From NCBI RefSeq assembly GCF_949628215.1, contig NC_134280.1, positions 10,489,795-10,553,794 on the forward strand: a stretch of DNA of 64,000 nucleotides, read 5' to 3'. The first letter of the stretch is position 1. Every line of letters begins with the position of its first letter. This DNA comes from Phalacrocorax aristotelis (Eukaryota > Chordata > Aves > Suliformes > Phalacrocoracidae). Under the pieces are notes generated by a model, which was not told the DNA's origin, did no database searches, and worked only from the letters and a program-made list of their open reading frames with translations. Both the position numbers and the translations under genes were made by a program. Of this stretch, positions 14,201-27,788 are shown one piece after another.

Positions 14201-15146
14201 AGGAAACACCGTTGCCATTGGATAAGTTAGTTGAAAGTATTGTAAGTACACTAGTCTGCTAAAATATCCTTATTAAAGGTATATATAAAGTTGAGGAGAA
14301 GGTAGTGTCATCCAATCTTTTATTATTTTAACATTGCTTCAGGATGATTTACACATTTTAGCAGAAAACGCAAAAGCCGTTCCATGTACATTCCTTCAGA
14401 TTTTTACCTTAACTTTCCCGCAGGAAGCCCTGTGCTCTTTTCTGTGGTCACTCAGAAGGCTGACTCAGGACCACAGCACCTTGCAGGCAGCTCCCCATCA
14501 AACCTATCCATCCTGTCCTCTTCCCACAGCCTCCCTCACAGTTCATACCTGAATTTTGTGTTCCCTGGTCTCTGACGGTGCCGTATCCATTTCCTCTCTC
14601 CTATTTCCCTGCTGAGACACTGAGCACATTCCCACAACCCCTCGCCAAGGCAGCACCCGCCAGTCCTGCATCTTTCCACATACCCCCAGCTTCCAATGCC
14701 CACACAAATCCCAACCGCTTCCTTTCCTGCTCACTGCCGAGAGCCCCTTTCATCAATGGGTTTGCAGGAATACAGCCGCTAAGAATTTTAGTTAATTGGT
14801 ACTAATTATAGTTAACTGTAATTAGGGGCACATTCACAGTGGGGAGGCAGGGCTGAAGGAGGAGAAATAGAATTCAGTACACTCTCGACTCTGCACACAC
14901 ACTTAGCTGAGCAGGGTTAATAAGAGTATCAGTCTGGTTCCCAAGCACACAAGAGGTAAATAGAAGCCATTTTTCATGTTTTATTCTGCAGAGTACAGTT
15001 TTACCATGGCCCGTTTTACAAGTGAAGTAAATGAGTCATAGAAAAATCGAGTAGCTTGACCAAGGCTTTGCAGTAAGACATCGGCAACATAGAGCACTGG
15101 AGTAACTACTTTCCAGCCCATTTGATCCTCATGAGAATAAAATCTT

Positions 15147-15184
<38 letters not shown>

Positions 15185-18100
15185 ATTATTATTGCTGTGT
15201 AATATCTACCCTTATCTCCAGCAGGAGAAATTTTAGGCTAAGGTGTGGCACAGCTGCAAAACTGAATTTTAATTAGTCAATCCTTAATCCCTGATTAGGG
15301 AAACACAGCAAGAAGAAAATATCTGAGAGAAAATAAGCTTCTGTCAGAAACAAAAATATCATTTGTGAGGCCAACGTCCTGCATCAACTCACAATTGATA
15401 AGATTCAGTAAGCAGCAGTGGAAAAATATTAGAAAGTCTATTAGGAGACACTTAGGTGAATATTGTGTTCCAACCTTTGAAATCCAAGCTGTGCTTTAAG
15501 ATTGTAACTATCTTTTTGCTCCAGAATAAAAAAAAAAAAATTGAAAGGCATGACTATTAAGCAAGGATAAAGGTTGAGTCATAAGCAAATGTCATGTTAT
15601 AGATTTACCTACCAACAAGAAGCCAGCGGGGTTCAGGTCAGAGGTTAATGAAAGACATCCAAAGGTCATTCAGTGATTATGTGAGAGCATGAGTTTAATA
15701 GGGCACGGGGACGACAGACACTGACAGAAGATTTATACCAGAGGTGATGACACCGCTACGAATACTGCTGATAAAAAGAGCCCCAATATCGGACTGAACA
15801 GAATGATGAATGGCGCACATGTCCACTCACACTTCTCATTATAAGCTCCTTCACTCATGGTGGCACGTAGCAGCATTTATTTACTGTGGTTTGATGGTAC
15901 TGAGCAGAAGCACGGTATATCTAATACTTTAAATGTAGACTTGCCATATAAAAATGAAACAAGAGATAAGATTAGACCATTGAATAATTGCCCAGCTTTC
16001 CTGCAGAGATTATATTCACTAGTGCTAACATTATTTTTTCCCTAATGTTCTAGTGTAGGAACAGCTCGAGTGAATTAATTTTCTAAGGCAGGTCAAAGGA
16101 AAATAACTGATAAGCGTTGTGCCTGCTATAGAATATCACTTTACAATATTCTCGCTTCCTCATTTGTCAGATAGAGAATAAGAGATAATATAATAAAGGT
16201 ATATAAACATATTTTTCGTCACGCCATATTTCGTTTTACTTGTCCCAAGTGCTATTTTTCCTTGTGGCTGGAAGGAAGAAGATCAGAGAAGTCAGCCAAA
16301 AGTGTCAAATAAAAAAAAAAATAATAAAAAAAAGAATAAACCTTAGGACCAAACCCAAGGAAAACTGAAACCTGATGAATAACATGCACTGCACCAAGAA
16401 ACTCCTTTTCAGACTGTTATATATTTATCAAACCACTGGAGTGTGAATTCTGTGAATAAGTCTTATCATCTTTCAGGCAGCAGGCACAATAAAAATTAGA
16501 ACTACAGAAAATTGTGGGTATTACAAAAGGTTATTTCTATCAGTTCATATGTATCTGTACATGGGAATGTCACAGAACAAAGTTCTCTGTGTCTTTCCAC
16601 CCGCACCTTCACCCAGAGAGGGAGCAGTACTGCATGACGTCATATTTAACATTTAGTTGGACATGGAGCAACATAAATACATCCCTACTCAACCAAGAGA
16701 TGTTGTAAATAGTGTACGTAATTTTAAGAGGTGGAGACACGTAGTGTTCTGAGCAGACTATCATCACTCTCTAAGATAGTTCATTTAGTTACCTTGCATG
16801 CGCTGCCATTATTGCTACTTCCAAATACAATAAATCTATGTTCTATATTGTATCTATCTTGTGGTACCTGAATGTCTCCCATGCAGTAGAAAATGGAGGC
16901 AGCCCCAGAAATACATTGCTATTACTATTTCTGTCATTATTGTTTCTTACGGTCAATATTGCAAGTACTAATTTCACAGAGGTCATTTGGGTAAGCAATA
17001 GCTTATTACAACAGAGATTCACAGTTTGGTCCTAGAAATGTTGCAGTGGCTTCTAGACGTCACAATTCTGCTACATCTTGCACTCACACAAAATGAAAAG
17101 ATGCTGCCTCTCCCAAAGAGCTTGCTGTCCTACAGGCCTTCCATCTTAAAAACACCCACACATGAAAACCCTCTTAGCTGATTGCTTGCAGCCAAGTTTT
17201 CAAGAACCAATTTATCGAAAGAAGGCCAGTGCATCCAAGTTACAGCCTCTAGTCATTTGATGACTCTCTAAGGAATGAAATGTAAGTATTCAGAGAGGGA
17301 GGTAGTTTTCCAATACACTTTGGAATACTCCTTCCTCATAGAAGAAATACGTGATAAACAGGAAAAAAAACCACTTGCATTCCAGGAAAAAAAATAAATT
17401 TCCTGGATTACCTTGAAAATCACATCTTGATATCTAACATCTGGAGGTTATCTGAAGGTTCAGTTGATCCCTCAGGTTAAGGGACCTCTGATGGAGTCCA
17501 TAAAACCAGATATATGTCAGGCAGAAGTTGCTGAAGTGTCATGTCTAGTTAACAGAGAGGATTACATCGCTTATACTTCTGCTTGACTAGGAGGACTGAA
17601 AAAAGGAAATAAAACCTCATCCCTGTGCAGCACATGAGAGCTAGGCACTGTATAACCCGAACGGGAACATAAGTGGTGCTGGCTTTGTACCAGGCTTCTG
17701 CTATGGTAAACTCCAACCTGAGTGGAAGAAATGTCTTTTGCTACCACAACAGATATTCCACCAGTTTATACCCCTGATATGAGTCACAGACTAGCCCCTT
17801 TTAGCACTGATTCTCAATCATCTCTTCCATCTATGCCCAGAGCAGATGGACATACATACACTTTCGTTTAAAGGACTTCACCCAGTTTTTCAATGTTTTT
17901 CAAGTACTGTAGAATAATTTACCAGAAATGCATTTAACCAACATTTTCCAACGGCAGGGTACTTACTGATCTTTGAGATCTCGGTACCCACGTTCCCCTT
18001 TGGAAAAAATAATATAATCAGTTTTAACTAACGAAGCTTTACACTGGGCTGATCACTAAAAATTAATAGAACTATATCAACAGGGCCATGCCTCTATTGA

Positions 18101-21100
18101 AATACAAGGCAGGGGTACACTCAGATACAGGAAAATGGTTGAAAATGCAGGAGGCAGAATGGTTTTTCTTTGAAGCTCTGTAGTCATCAGTGACACGCTG
18201 TCATTCAGCATATTTTATGTCTACTTGAGTCAAATGAATAGAATGGTCTAATGGAAGCCACAGTGTTTCCGGACAGACAGCGTATTTGTTACGGAGGCAG
18301 ACAATAAAATGTTAGTAAAGCACCTGAAGCGTCTCTACACCAAATGAGAATGAGATTTCTTATTTATGAATAGGAAAAATAAAACTTGAACGACACTCCT
18401 TATTTATTATGCAGCAAAAGAGAAAGCCAGGACAACAGAAATTCTGCTTATAGAATAAATAGAAAATGTATCACTTTTCTAGCACAGCCACAAGAGACCA
18501 AGTTTCATCTGAAGATATAAGATGTAAGACCATTGCTGGTTATGAAGGTAAGATCACTTTTTCTGAAGCAGCAGAAATTCACTGATGACAAAACATTACT
18601 CATTTTGGCCCACGTTCTGGTTGCAGGCATGTCAAACTACTTCTAAAGTCACTAATAATATATAGCAAAAATTTCATAACTAGAATAAAACATGATCTTT
18701 ATTCTGCTGCACCACAAATGCTTGAAAAAGCTGAGAAATTGTATAAGCAGATTACTTTTAAAAAGACCGATGCATGAAATTCCCTTATTTTTTATATTAT
18801 ATTTGGCAACTGACACATGGCTTTGAATTTATTTGGAATGGAAAATCTTCATATGACTCTCAGGTAGCACATTTGAGAAAATGACAGTGAACTGCTGAGA
18901 AGCTGGTGCCCTTTGGCAAACTAATTACGTTATGTGAAGTCCAGCATCCACCCTGGAGATCCAGACTCCAAACAAACTAATTATCAACTAATCTAATCTG
19001 CTGGATTTAGATCAAATCTCTGTAAGGATTGATTGCTAATTATATGTATATGCATGTATATATGTACATTTCTGTATGGACAATATTTTTACTTTAACAC
19101 TCTCTACGAATTTAATTAATCTAGTTCTTGAAAAAGCTTTCTTCCAAGAAAAGCCAGAGAAGAAAGTGTTGTGACAACAGCCATAAATCCACAGCAGCAG
19201 ATCTGCTGGGTAAGTAGCACAGGGCACAAGTTGTAATATTCTTCCGTATTTAAAGTATTTGCGTTCACTTTGGGTATGTGTGTTTATCTTTATGCAAGTC
19301 CTGGCCTGCTCAGAGTACTTCAATTCCTGGGTAATGGAAATACCATCAGAAGCCTGAATCTCATCATCTTTTTTGATAAATGAATCAGTGGAGCAAAAAG
19401 AAGAAAAAAAACCTACAAAAACCACTAGGAACAATCCAAACACAAACACAATACTGAGGTTTTGTCTCTCTGCAATGTGAAGGCCAAATTCTTCACCAGG
19501 GTAAATTTAAAATGCCAGCAGGAATTCAGGTCCAAAATGTGTAGCCTAGGAGTAAAAGGATAGGACAGAATCCAGGAACCAGTTTAGGCTGGTTGTAGTT
19601 CAGTGATCCACATCAGCAACGCAACTGTGTACATATTTTTCAGTCCATGCAAAGTCCTATGTACTGTGGTTCAACTTCTGTGTAATAATTCTACTAAGAG
19701 AGATAAGAATTTAAAAAATCTTCTGTATTAAATCTTAAAAATATGTAGAAGACAACTAATTCCGTTAACAGATCCATTTGCCATCACTTTAGAATATACG
19801 TTCCGAAGGTTCATACCCCATGTTCTGGTTGTAACATCAAATCTTACACGACACAGCTAAATCCCTGCTTTCACCAGAAAAGGACAATCAGTAGCCCAGA
19901 AATCCAGGGCAGCCTAACAGCTCTTTGCTGACACTAACTGGTGGGTCACTAAAGAAAAAAGAGACAATTCTCTATGTTTTCACAAAGATCATAAAATAAT
20001 AAGGAAGGAGGAAAAGGGTTTCAATCTTTTAGGCCTGAAAACTGAACTACACAAGTTCCATTGTATTATTTTATATTATGTTCTTCCACCACCTTTCCTC
20101 TTCCAGCACAAGGCTCTCCAGCATTGCCTCTGTGATTCTGCAACTCAAAAAAATAATAGAGCTGACTCAATTATTAATCCTTCTTGTCTTTTTGTAGCTT
20201 CAGGGAGAGTTACATGGAGTTGGTTGCTAACTATCGCTCCGTTTATCCCTGTGTTCCTTGCACAATCAGCTTGCCAAACACCAGACTTCACTTTTTTCTT
20301 GCCAAGCTTGCTGAGGCCACATGCCATGTGCCAGGAGGGTTCCCAGGAGAGCACCAGCTCTTGCTGCAGATGCCTGGATTGCAACCTGCCTCTTACTCTA
20401 GGACTCGGCATGGCAGGCGGTGGGTGATCCACCTACCCAGTGCTCAGCACTTGCTGGAGGTCACGGCATGGAGCTGCCAGCGCAGGAATTTCCGGCTTCT
20501 CTGGTGTAAAATAACCATGAGGGGCCAAAAGAGTGTCATGAACATGGGGTGAGACTCGAGAGCACTATGCTGCTGACCTCTCTCCTTTATCAGGCTCTGA
20601 CAGCCCATTAATAGCAGTATCAGATGGGATGTTTTATTGTATGAAATTGTGCAGCTCTGCAGAGATTCAGAGACGAATTGCCTAACTGAGGGAGTGTAAT
20701 GCTATTCTAGATGCCTTAGGGTGTCCCTCCTCAGCCACAGCTGCAGCCTCAGGATGGTAAGGGTCTTGCACGTGGCCGTCACATCCCCAGATCCATGCAG
20801 GTAGCCTGGATGCCCTAAAGTGTTTCCAGGACAGACCCTGAATCCTACATTTAGGCACCTGAATCACTTACTGACTGTCAAATGCAACTAAGGCTGATGG
20901 AATATGTTTCATTAAAACTGCTTTTAATGGAAAATTGTGTTTCTAAGTGAGCTCTTGGTTCCTTTATTTTTGCATTTTGCACCATGTGCCTTCTGAGGGA
21001 AAAGTCAAATTTGAGGGGAAGTTGCTGCAGAATGGAAATATTTGTTGGAAATGAGAACTTCTGCTATTTGAATTGTCACTGTAAATTTGCAGATTTCAGT

Positions 21101-21791
21101 TGGCTAAAAGAAATAGGCATTTTTCAGACTGCTCTGTAATGTGTCCTTCCCAGCAGTGATTGCTGTGCAACATAGCCATGCCCGAGACTCGTTGCAACAC
21201 AAACATTCCTCAATGCTGACCCAGATAACCTGTGCTGTTGAACAAATTACACAGGGTAACATCATTAGCTCCTTATTCTAAGGCCTAAAAGTTAGATGTC
21301 TATGAAGTGTGGCATCTTTTCCATCTGCAACAGGTGAAAGAAAGAAACAACCTTCTCCAGAATAAACTTTTTAAACTTAAAATAGATACATCAAATGAGC
21401 AGAAGGATCACTCCGTAAGTGCTATTTCTGTCTACCACCTGCAGAGGAATCTGCTGCTCTCTCTAGACTGTAAACGCTGCAGGGGTAGGCTGGTTTGCAT
21501 TCTGTATTTGTACAGTGAATAGCAAAATAGGGGTGTGTTATTGCCCTATCTCAAAATAATTTAAAATGAGTTGTTGACAATTTTTGTAGGCATAAATATA
21601 AGGTCTGTAACTCTACAAATATAATGCCAATTGAAATAAGTTCAGCCAACAGTATTGCCAAATGCAACTGGCATTGCAATTGCTTGCTAATAACTACATG
21701 GCAAGCCTTGTGATACTGGGTAGGAGCTTTTCAAACACAGTTGCTAGAATTTTCTTCCTTCCTTGTGGATCTGAGATGCCACATATGGAAT
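11241..21791. other. Gene-free intergenic DNA with minor simple repeats
   Basis: No gene is recognised. The stretch includes a TTG microsatellite (15150-15193), poly-A runs near 15526-15541 and 16308-16340, and two short clusters of homeodomain-type motifs (14788-14825 and 15269-15298). A 137-codon minus-strand open frame at 19036-19449 shows no family resemblance and is not called. Confidence 0.6.
15150..15193 (+). repeat. TTG trinucleotide microsatellite running into TTA
   Basis: About eleven uninterrupted TTG units are followed by three ATT/TTA units, suggesting point mutation at the repeat edge. It is likely length-polymorphic. It lies in intergenic DNA. Confidence 0.95.
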
Positions 21792-22536
<745 letters not shown>

Positions 22537-24030
22537 CAATCTGAGTTTCATGGCTGCTAAGACATTGTGAATCTCCAAACCTTAACTGTATTAACAGAGA
22601 AACCACTTCCTTCTATCTTCAATGACAAATATATCTAAAATATTTTCAACTGAGTTAAGAAAATATTTTAACTCCTTGCAAGGCTGCTTTTCTTCACAGA
22701 CACCACAGTTTTTCTGTTTGCATTTCTTATGCCATTCTTCTCATCCAGTCAGCCACCTATTTTTAGCTTGATTTGACATGAATTTCCTTCCTGCCTTTTC
22801 CTCATATACTACTTATTCTGCACTGACCTTACCTATAACATGCACACACACCTAGGACTGGAATGCATTCATATACATTTTCCATGTCTCCTCAGGCTCC
22901 ATACTGTCCTTGCTTCCCACCAGAATATATCACTGAAAAAAATATGCCCCAATGAAGCTCAGTGTCCCAGCTATTTAGTCTGTCCTTTGAATCTAGATGT
23001 TGTATGTCTTTAATTTCTAAATCCCATATTTGGATGTATTCTAATAGGACGATGATTACCTTGCACTTTCAATATCTTATTTAAATGTCACGGTCCTTCA
23101 GTATACAGCTTTTTGTGGCTCTTTGGCATGTGATGCAATGAGGTTATCTTGGTAAACTTCTCACTGGGCTGGACTCCATATCTCAGAAACCATGACTGTG
23201 CTTGGCAGTGTTTACTCCCTAGGCAACTATTTTAGCAAGTACTGAATGAGTGTGGCGTGGCAACGTCATCAGGGGTGAGCCCCACTGGCAGAGTGATACA
23301 GGGAACCTCATGCCACATTTGTCCATGCAGCATCTTTCATCTTTCAGTAATAAATAAAGGACTTTAGCCTCTGGAGCTGACAACCCACCACCTTTTGCAA
23401 GTGGCTAAATAAATAAATAAATATGCCTTTGGTATCAGTCCTAGAATTGTGTATCCTGTTGCTAACCTGTGATAAGCACAAGCCCTTTTCATATGTAAGA
23501 ATGTATGTGATCCAATGGTTTCACATTGCTACTGTCTCTTTTTGCTTCCCTCTCTAAAATGCCAACCCTATTGGAAAATCAGTTTTATAGAACTTATCCA
23601 CTGCACGCTGTGCTCTTGCCAAGACCCCAGACTCGTTCACAGTACACTGCCTCTTTGTGCCTAACAAGCTCCCCATATGTTGCAGGACTTGTCAGCCATG
23701 CTGATCTTTGCCTGTGACCCAGCTGTGTGCTAACTGGGATGGCTACTACGCCTTCTTTTGCAGTTAATAAAAGAGACAAGGCAGGAGCCTCAGCTGGTGA
23801 AATAAACGGCATTTGTGGAAAATGTGCCCAGTTCTATAATTCTTCATTTCTGAAGGCCTTCCAGAAGCCTTCTGTACACAAGGAGAACTTCCAAGAAGGC
23901 TTTGAAGGGGATTTTTATTCATGACGAATATTTTGATTTTTAAAATTCCATAATTTACAACATTCTTTTTTACAATACTAGCTAAAGGCCCAAATAACAG
24001 CAATACTTGATGTAGTTGTCTGAAACAACT
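22537..24030. other. Gene-free intergenic DNA between the purine tract and the CR1 copy
   Basis: No gene or repeat is recognised apart from a short AAAT run (23407-23422). Open frames near 23526-24063 are short and unlike any known family. Confidence 0.6.
23407..23422 (+). repeat. Short AAAT tetranucleotide repeat
   Basis: Four tandem AAAT units in intergenic DNA; a minor microsatellite. Confidence 0.85.
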
Positions 24031-24579
24031 CCCTCTCCCTCTACTCTGCCCTAATGAGACCACATTTGGAGTACTGTGTCCAGTTTTGGGCCCCCCAGTT
24101 TAAGAAGGACAGGGAACTGCTTGAGCAAGTCCAGCAGAGAGCTACGAAGATGATCAGGGGACTGGAGCATCTCCCTTCTGAGGAAAGGCTGAAAGACTTG
24201 GGTTTATTTGACCTGGAGAAGACTGAGGGGGGATCTCATCAGCACTTACAAATATCTGAAGGGTGGGTGTCAGGATGATGGGACTAGGCTCTTTTCATTA
24301 ATGCCCAATGACGGGACAAGGGGCAATGGGCACAAGCTGGAACACAGGAAGTTCCACCTCAGTATGAGGAAAAACAGCTTTCCTGTGCGGGTGCCAGAGC
24401 AGTGGCACAGGCTGCCCAGGGAAGCTGTGGAGTCCCTTCCCTGGAGACATTCAAAGCGTGCCTGGATGCGTTCCTGTGCCCCCTGCTCTGGGTGTGCCTG
24501 CTCAAGCAGGGGGGGTGGACCAGATGATTTCCAGACGTCCCTTCCAGCCCCTGCCATCCTGTGATTCTGTGGTTTTGTG
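24031..24579 (+). mobile_element. CR1 LINE, 5'-truncated, with frameshifted end of ORF2
   Basis: The sequence matches the 3' end of CR1. The ORF2 C-terminus reads [18 protein letters not shown] from about 24057, then [23 protein letters not shown]. The reading shifts frame near 24215 and resumes as [17 protein letters not shown] and [12 protein letters not shown]. The 3' UTR contains the GGACCAGATGATTTCCAGA-type segment and ends with octamer-like units ATTCTGTG and GTTTTGTG. Everything upstream of the ORF2 tail, including the catalytic reverse transcriptase, is missing, as is usual for CR1 insertions. It is a dead copy, about 3 kb upstream of the INSIG2 CpG island. No clear target-site duplication is seen. 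Confidence 0.95.
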
Positions 24580-27254
24580 AAAGAAACCTGGAATGAGGAA
24601 GGGACAGGTATTGCTTGTCGCAAAACTGCTGTTGGTCATCGGCCATCCTTCAGCACAGTTCACAAGCAGGCTTCTTCACAACTCCTGCTAAAGCGATCCC
24701 ATAGGTATTCAGCATCTTCATGGATATTCACAGATATTCACAGGATCTTCTGTGCTTGTACAGATCTACTGATGTTCATCATACACCTAACAAAGCAAAC
24801 TTGGCCTAATCTCTGAGAACAAGACTCCTATCCAAATGGTCATCTTATATTGAATGTACTCTGTGGTTGCCCCACTGCTCCATGCAGTAAAGGCGTGCTT
24901 AGGGAAAGAACAATAACCTTGGCCTGACACTGTCCTTATCTGTATAATCTCTGGAAGTCCTACCAGGAATCAGCTTCAGACTTCTACAGACGGCTTCTTC
25001 CTGGTAATTTTATCTTGTATCACCACAGAAAGACACACGTTATGTTTTTTTACCTACTCTCTTACTGTTTCTCTCTCTTTCTCATCCATGCATCCATCCA
25101 TCGTCTTCTCATTCTTCCTTTATTGTCGTGCTATGGACACACCTTCTGCCAGGCAGAGTGTCCTGGGCTCATGCAACCAGTGTACCAGGCAGCTATGAAG
25201 GCCTTTACAAAATCAAACTTTTAAAAAGCCACTGTTCCGGACATGACAGCAATTCCACTCCTTCTGTCAGTATGTGGCTGCCCATGGCTCCTCTGCTTTG
25301 TATGAACTCTGCTGAGTTTTTCATTGCCAGTTTTATCATATCCAGAGCAATATTTATTTCCAAAAACTAATTCCAGAATATTCTGTATTGACTTGTTCCG
25401 CAGCCAGTGCAATGAAACAACTCGGCGTTGCTTTCCAAAAAAGATGCTTCTCCCATGACATTTTATAGCAATTCCAGCCAAAGTCAGAGCAAGTGACATT
25501 TCTCTGGAGGTCATATGTCTGTCTCCTTTGTCTGCAAAACTATTTGCTGATGTATTTATTTTGGCAATCTCCAGTTCAGATACATTTTCATATGCTTCTC
25601 CCTCATGCTCCTCCCATTTCTGTGCAACAGGACACTGTACCCTCTAGGACAACCGGACCAAGTCTTCAGCTGGTGTAAAGTGGCAATGCCAATATAGTCC
25701 TTGGAGTTGCACTGATTTACACCAATACTGATTATTTATCTTCTCACATATTAGCCTTACTACCCCTCTAATAATATAGCTAATATTTCTAATTTGATTA
25801 GTTTATTTTTTGTAGGAATTAAGCTTTTGTAATTTTATAGTACCAAACACAGTAGTAGACCTGACTATAATTAATCTGAATTTATTTATAGACTATATAA
25901 ATTTATAGACAATATAAACCTGACTATATATACACGTCTAGAGAAGGAAAGACCCAGCAATCATTTGCGGTCTCCATCTACCTATGCCATGCTTTCCTCT
26001 CTAATGCACATACTTCACGTTCACAGAATTTCTGCTTTCAGGCTTTCTGATGGTTCTGGTCTTAAAGGCACAAAGAGAAAGGGTGCTTTGCTCTGCCTCA
26101 GGCATGTGGCTGGTGAAAGGTGTTTATCTGATGTTAGGGAAAGCTATTTTATTGTATTAAAAAACCCTTTTGTCTTTCTCGATCCAAAATTTGGAGATCA
26201 AGTACAGCAAAGTAGCTATCTAAACTGCAGACAGGGCAAGCACCGCGGTTGGGAACACTGAGAATAAAAATATTTTGTTTCTGTGTGACCAAAACCAAAG
26301 TTGAATGACTTAAAAATTCATTTATTGCTCATCAAAACCACAATGGGTTTCTGCTGCTGTAAATCTCTCCCTTTTCCATTCTTACTATGTGTATTATAGA
26401 CCTATATACTCTCCTCTGAGTTGATACATGTCTGGTGAAACTGTTGTTCACAACATACCAGCACAAAGAAACCAGTTATCACTGAAGATGCCACTATGGC
26501 AAGTACAGTTACAAATCCCATCCTATCCAGTCATTATTCTGGGCACTGTAACGGGATCTGCACTGAATCACTGCATACCCTGTAATACAGAAAGCGCTAT
26601 CAAAGTCTTTGCAATGAAATACTAAGCTTAAGGGAATGCAATGTGCAAATATTTTTAATAAATTGTATTCATTATTAGTGCAAAGGCAAAGGAGAAAGTT
26701 CATTAACAGAAGATTAATAATTAATATGTTAAATTAATATGGTATATAAATGAATAAACTGCATTATTCTCTTATACCCCTCCTCGCATATATACTATAA
26801 ATGGTATTTTTATATTGTGATGCCCTTACTACTCGTTAGGACAGGTTAAAGCAAGTTGTCTTCTGCTTCACATTGTACGCTCTTCCCAGGAGGCCCCAGA
26901 CTGATGATGAAAATGTGGTTTCTGGAGTAACGAGCTGTGTCATTTTTTGCCCCAATCAATAATGTTACACGGATGTGAAAGCCCTTGCAGAATGAGGTGC
27001 TCGGGAGAGCCGGGCCAGGCCAGCAGTTTCAGCTGAGAAACAAGCATTTCATCTGTCCGTTTTCGGCGACCGAAACGCGTGACGGGGGTATGTCACAGCC
27101 CTGCCTCGCTAAGCCCAGCTCAGCTGGAAGCATAAGCGTGGCAGAAAAAGGCTAACGGCGTATGTCTTTATTTGGGTCGGAAACCCCCTTTCCAAAGAGG
27201 AGCAGCGCCGTGCAGATCAGACAGACCCCTTCTGAAGTTACTGTAAGCTGCTCC
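24580..27254. other. Gene-free AT-rich DNA upstream of the INSIG2 CpG island
   Basis: No gene is recognised. It includes a local degenerate AT-rich duplication near 25858-25932 (ACCTGACTATA occurs at both ends) and an AT-rich zone at 26640-26830. Distal INSIG2 promoter elements could lie toward the right end, but none can be named from sequence. Confidence 0.6.
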
Positions 27255-27399
27255 GCACGCACGCTGCCCGGGGCCGCCAGCCCTCAGCGCTAAGCCCGCA
27301 CCGCCGCGCCGCGCCGGGCTCGGCTGGGCTCGGCCTACGGGGACGCCGCCGGTGCCCCTGGGCCCAGGTCCAGGCCCCGCTCGGCCGCCCGCCCCCGTC

Positions 27400-27469
27400 A
27401 GCGGCTCGGCGGGGCGCTGCGGAGGCTGCGCGGGGCGGGGACTGGCGCGGAGAAGATGGCGGAAGCCCA
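27400..27469 (+). other. INSIG2: INSIG2 exon 1 (5' UTR; 5' boundary unknown, start is a placeholder)
   Basis: The exon end is set by a strong donor, CCCA|GTGAGT, with GT at 27470-27471. The 5' edge cannot be read from sequence, so the start given is only nominal within the CpG island. Joining 27469 to the exon 2 acceptor at 31530 gives a non-coding leader that contains an 11-codon upstream ORF. The first exon of mammalian INSIG2 is also non-coding. An alternative first exon elsewhere in the island or in intron 1 cannot be excluded. Confidence 0.5.
27453..27462 (+). promoter_or_regulatory. YY1-type motif (AAGATGGCGG) at the end of exon 1
   Basis: The 10 bases match the core of the YY1 consensus AARATGGCGGC, a motif usually placed just downstream of transcription starts in CpG-island promoters, on the coding strand. 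Its position within 20 nt of the exon 1 donor fits a short first exon beginning a little upstream. The same ATG begins the first upstream ORF of the predicted leader. Factor binding is inferred from the motif only. Confidence 0.5.
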
Positions 27470-27498
27470 GTGAGTCCCGGGGCTGCGGCGGCTCCCGC

Positions 27499-27518
27499 GG
27501 GGAGGGGGCGGGATGGGG
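27499..27518 (+). other. G-quadruplex-forming run just after the exon 1 donor
   Basis: Four G-runs of 4, 5, 3 and 4 are separated by loops of 1, 1 and 2 nt on the non-template strand, 29 nt into intron 1. This meets the standard G3+N1-7 quadruplex pattern with very short, stabilising loops. A second G-rich run with a GGGAC repeat lies at 27758-27788. Confidence 0.7.
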
Positions 27519-27757
27519 CTGTGGGAGGCGCGGGGGGACGCGCCGGGAGACGCGCCGGGCCGGGCCGAGCCGAGCCGGGCGGGCAGTGGCGCCCCCCGGC
27601 CCCGTCCTCCCCGCGGGCGGCCGAGCCCCCGGCAGCCCCGGCGCCCTGCCTCGGGGCGGGGGTGGCGCCGGGCCCCGCCGCGGCCGGGCTGCTGGGGCGC
27701 GGCGCTGCGGCGGGGTGCCCGGCCGCCTGTCCCGGGGCGGGGGCTGCAGCGGAGCGA

Positions 27758-27788
27758 GGGGAGGGGCGGGACGGGACGGGACGGCGGG
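27758..27788 (+). repeat. G-rich run with tandem GGGAC units
   Basis: Consecutive G-runs (GGGG, GGGG, GGG, then GGGAC repeated about three times) make a short pentanucleotide tandem array that also fits the G-quadruplex pattern. It lies in the CpG island within the inferred intron 1. Arrays like this can vary in copy number between individuals. Confidence 0.6.

Noticed and set aside
19036..19449. Minus-strand 137-codon frame considered as an exon of an upstream gene such as CCDC93
   Set aside because: No coiled-coil or CCDC93-like sequence, no clear splice signals fitting an exon, and AT-rich codon content matching the background.
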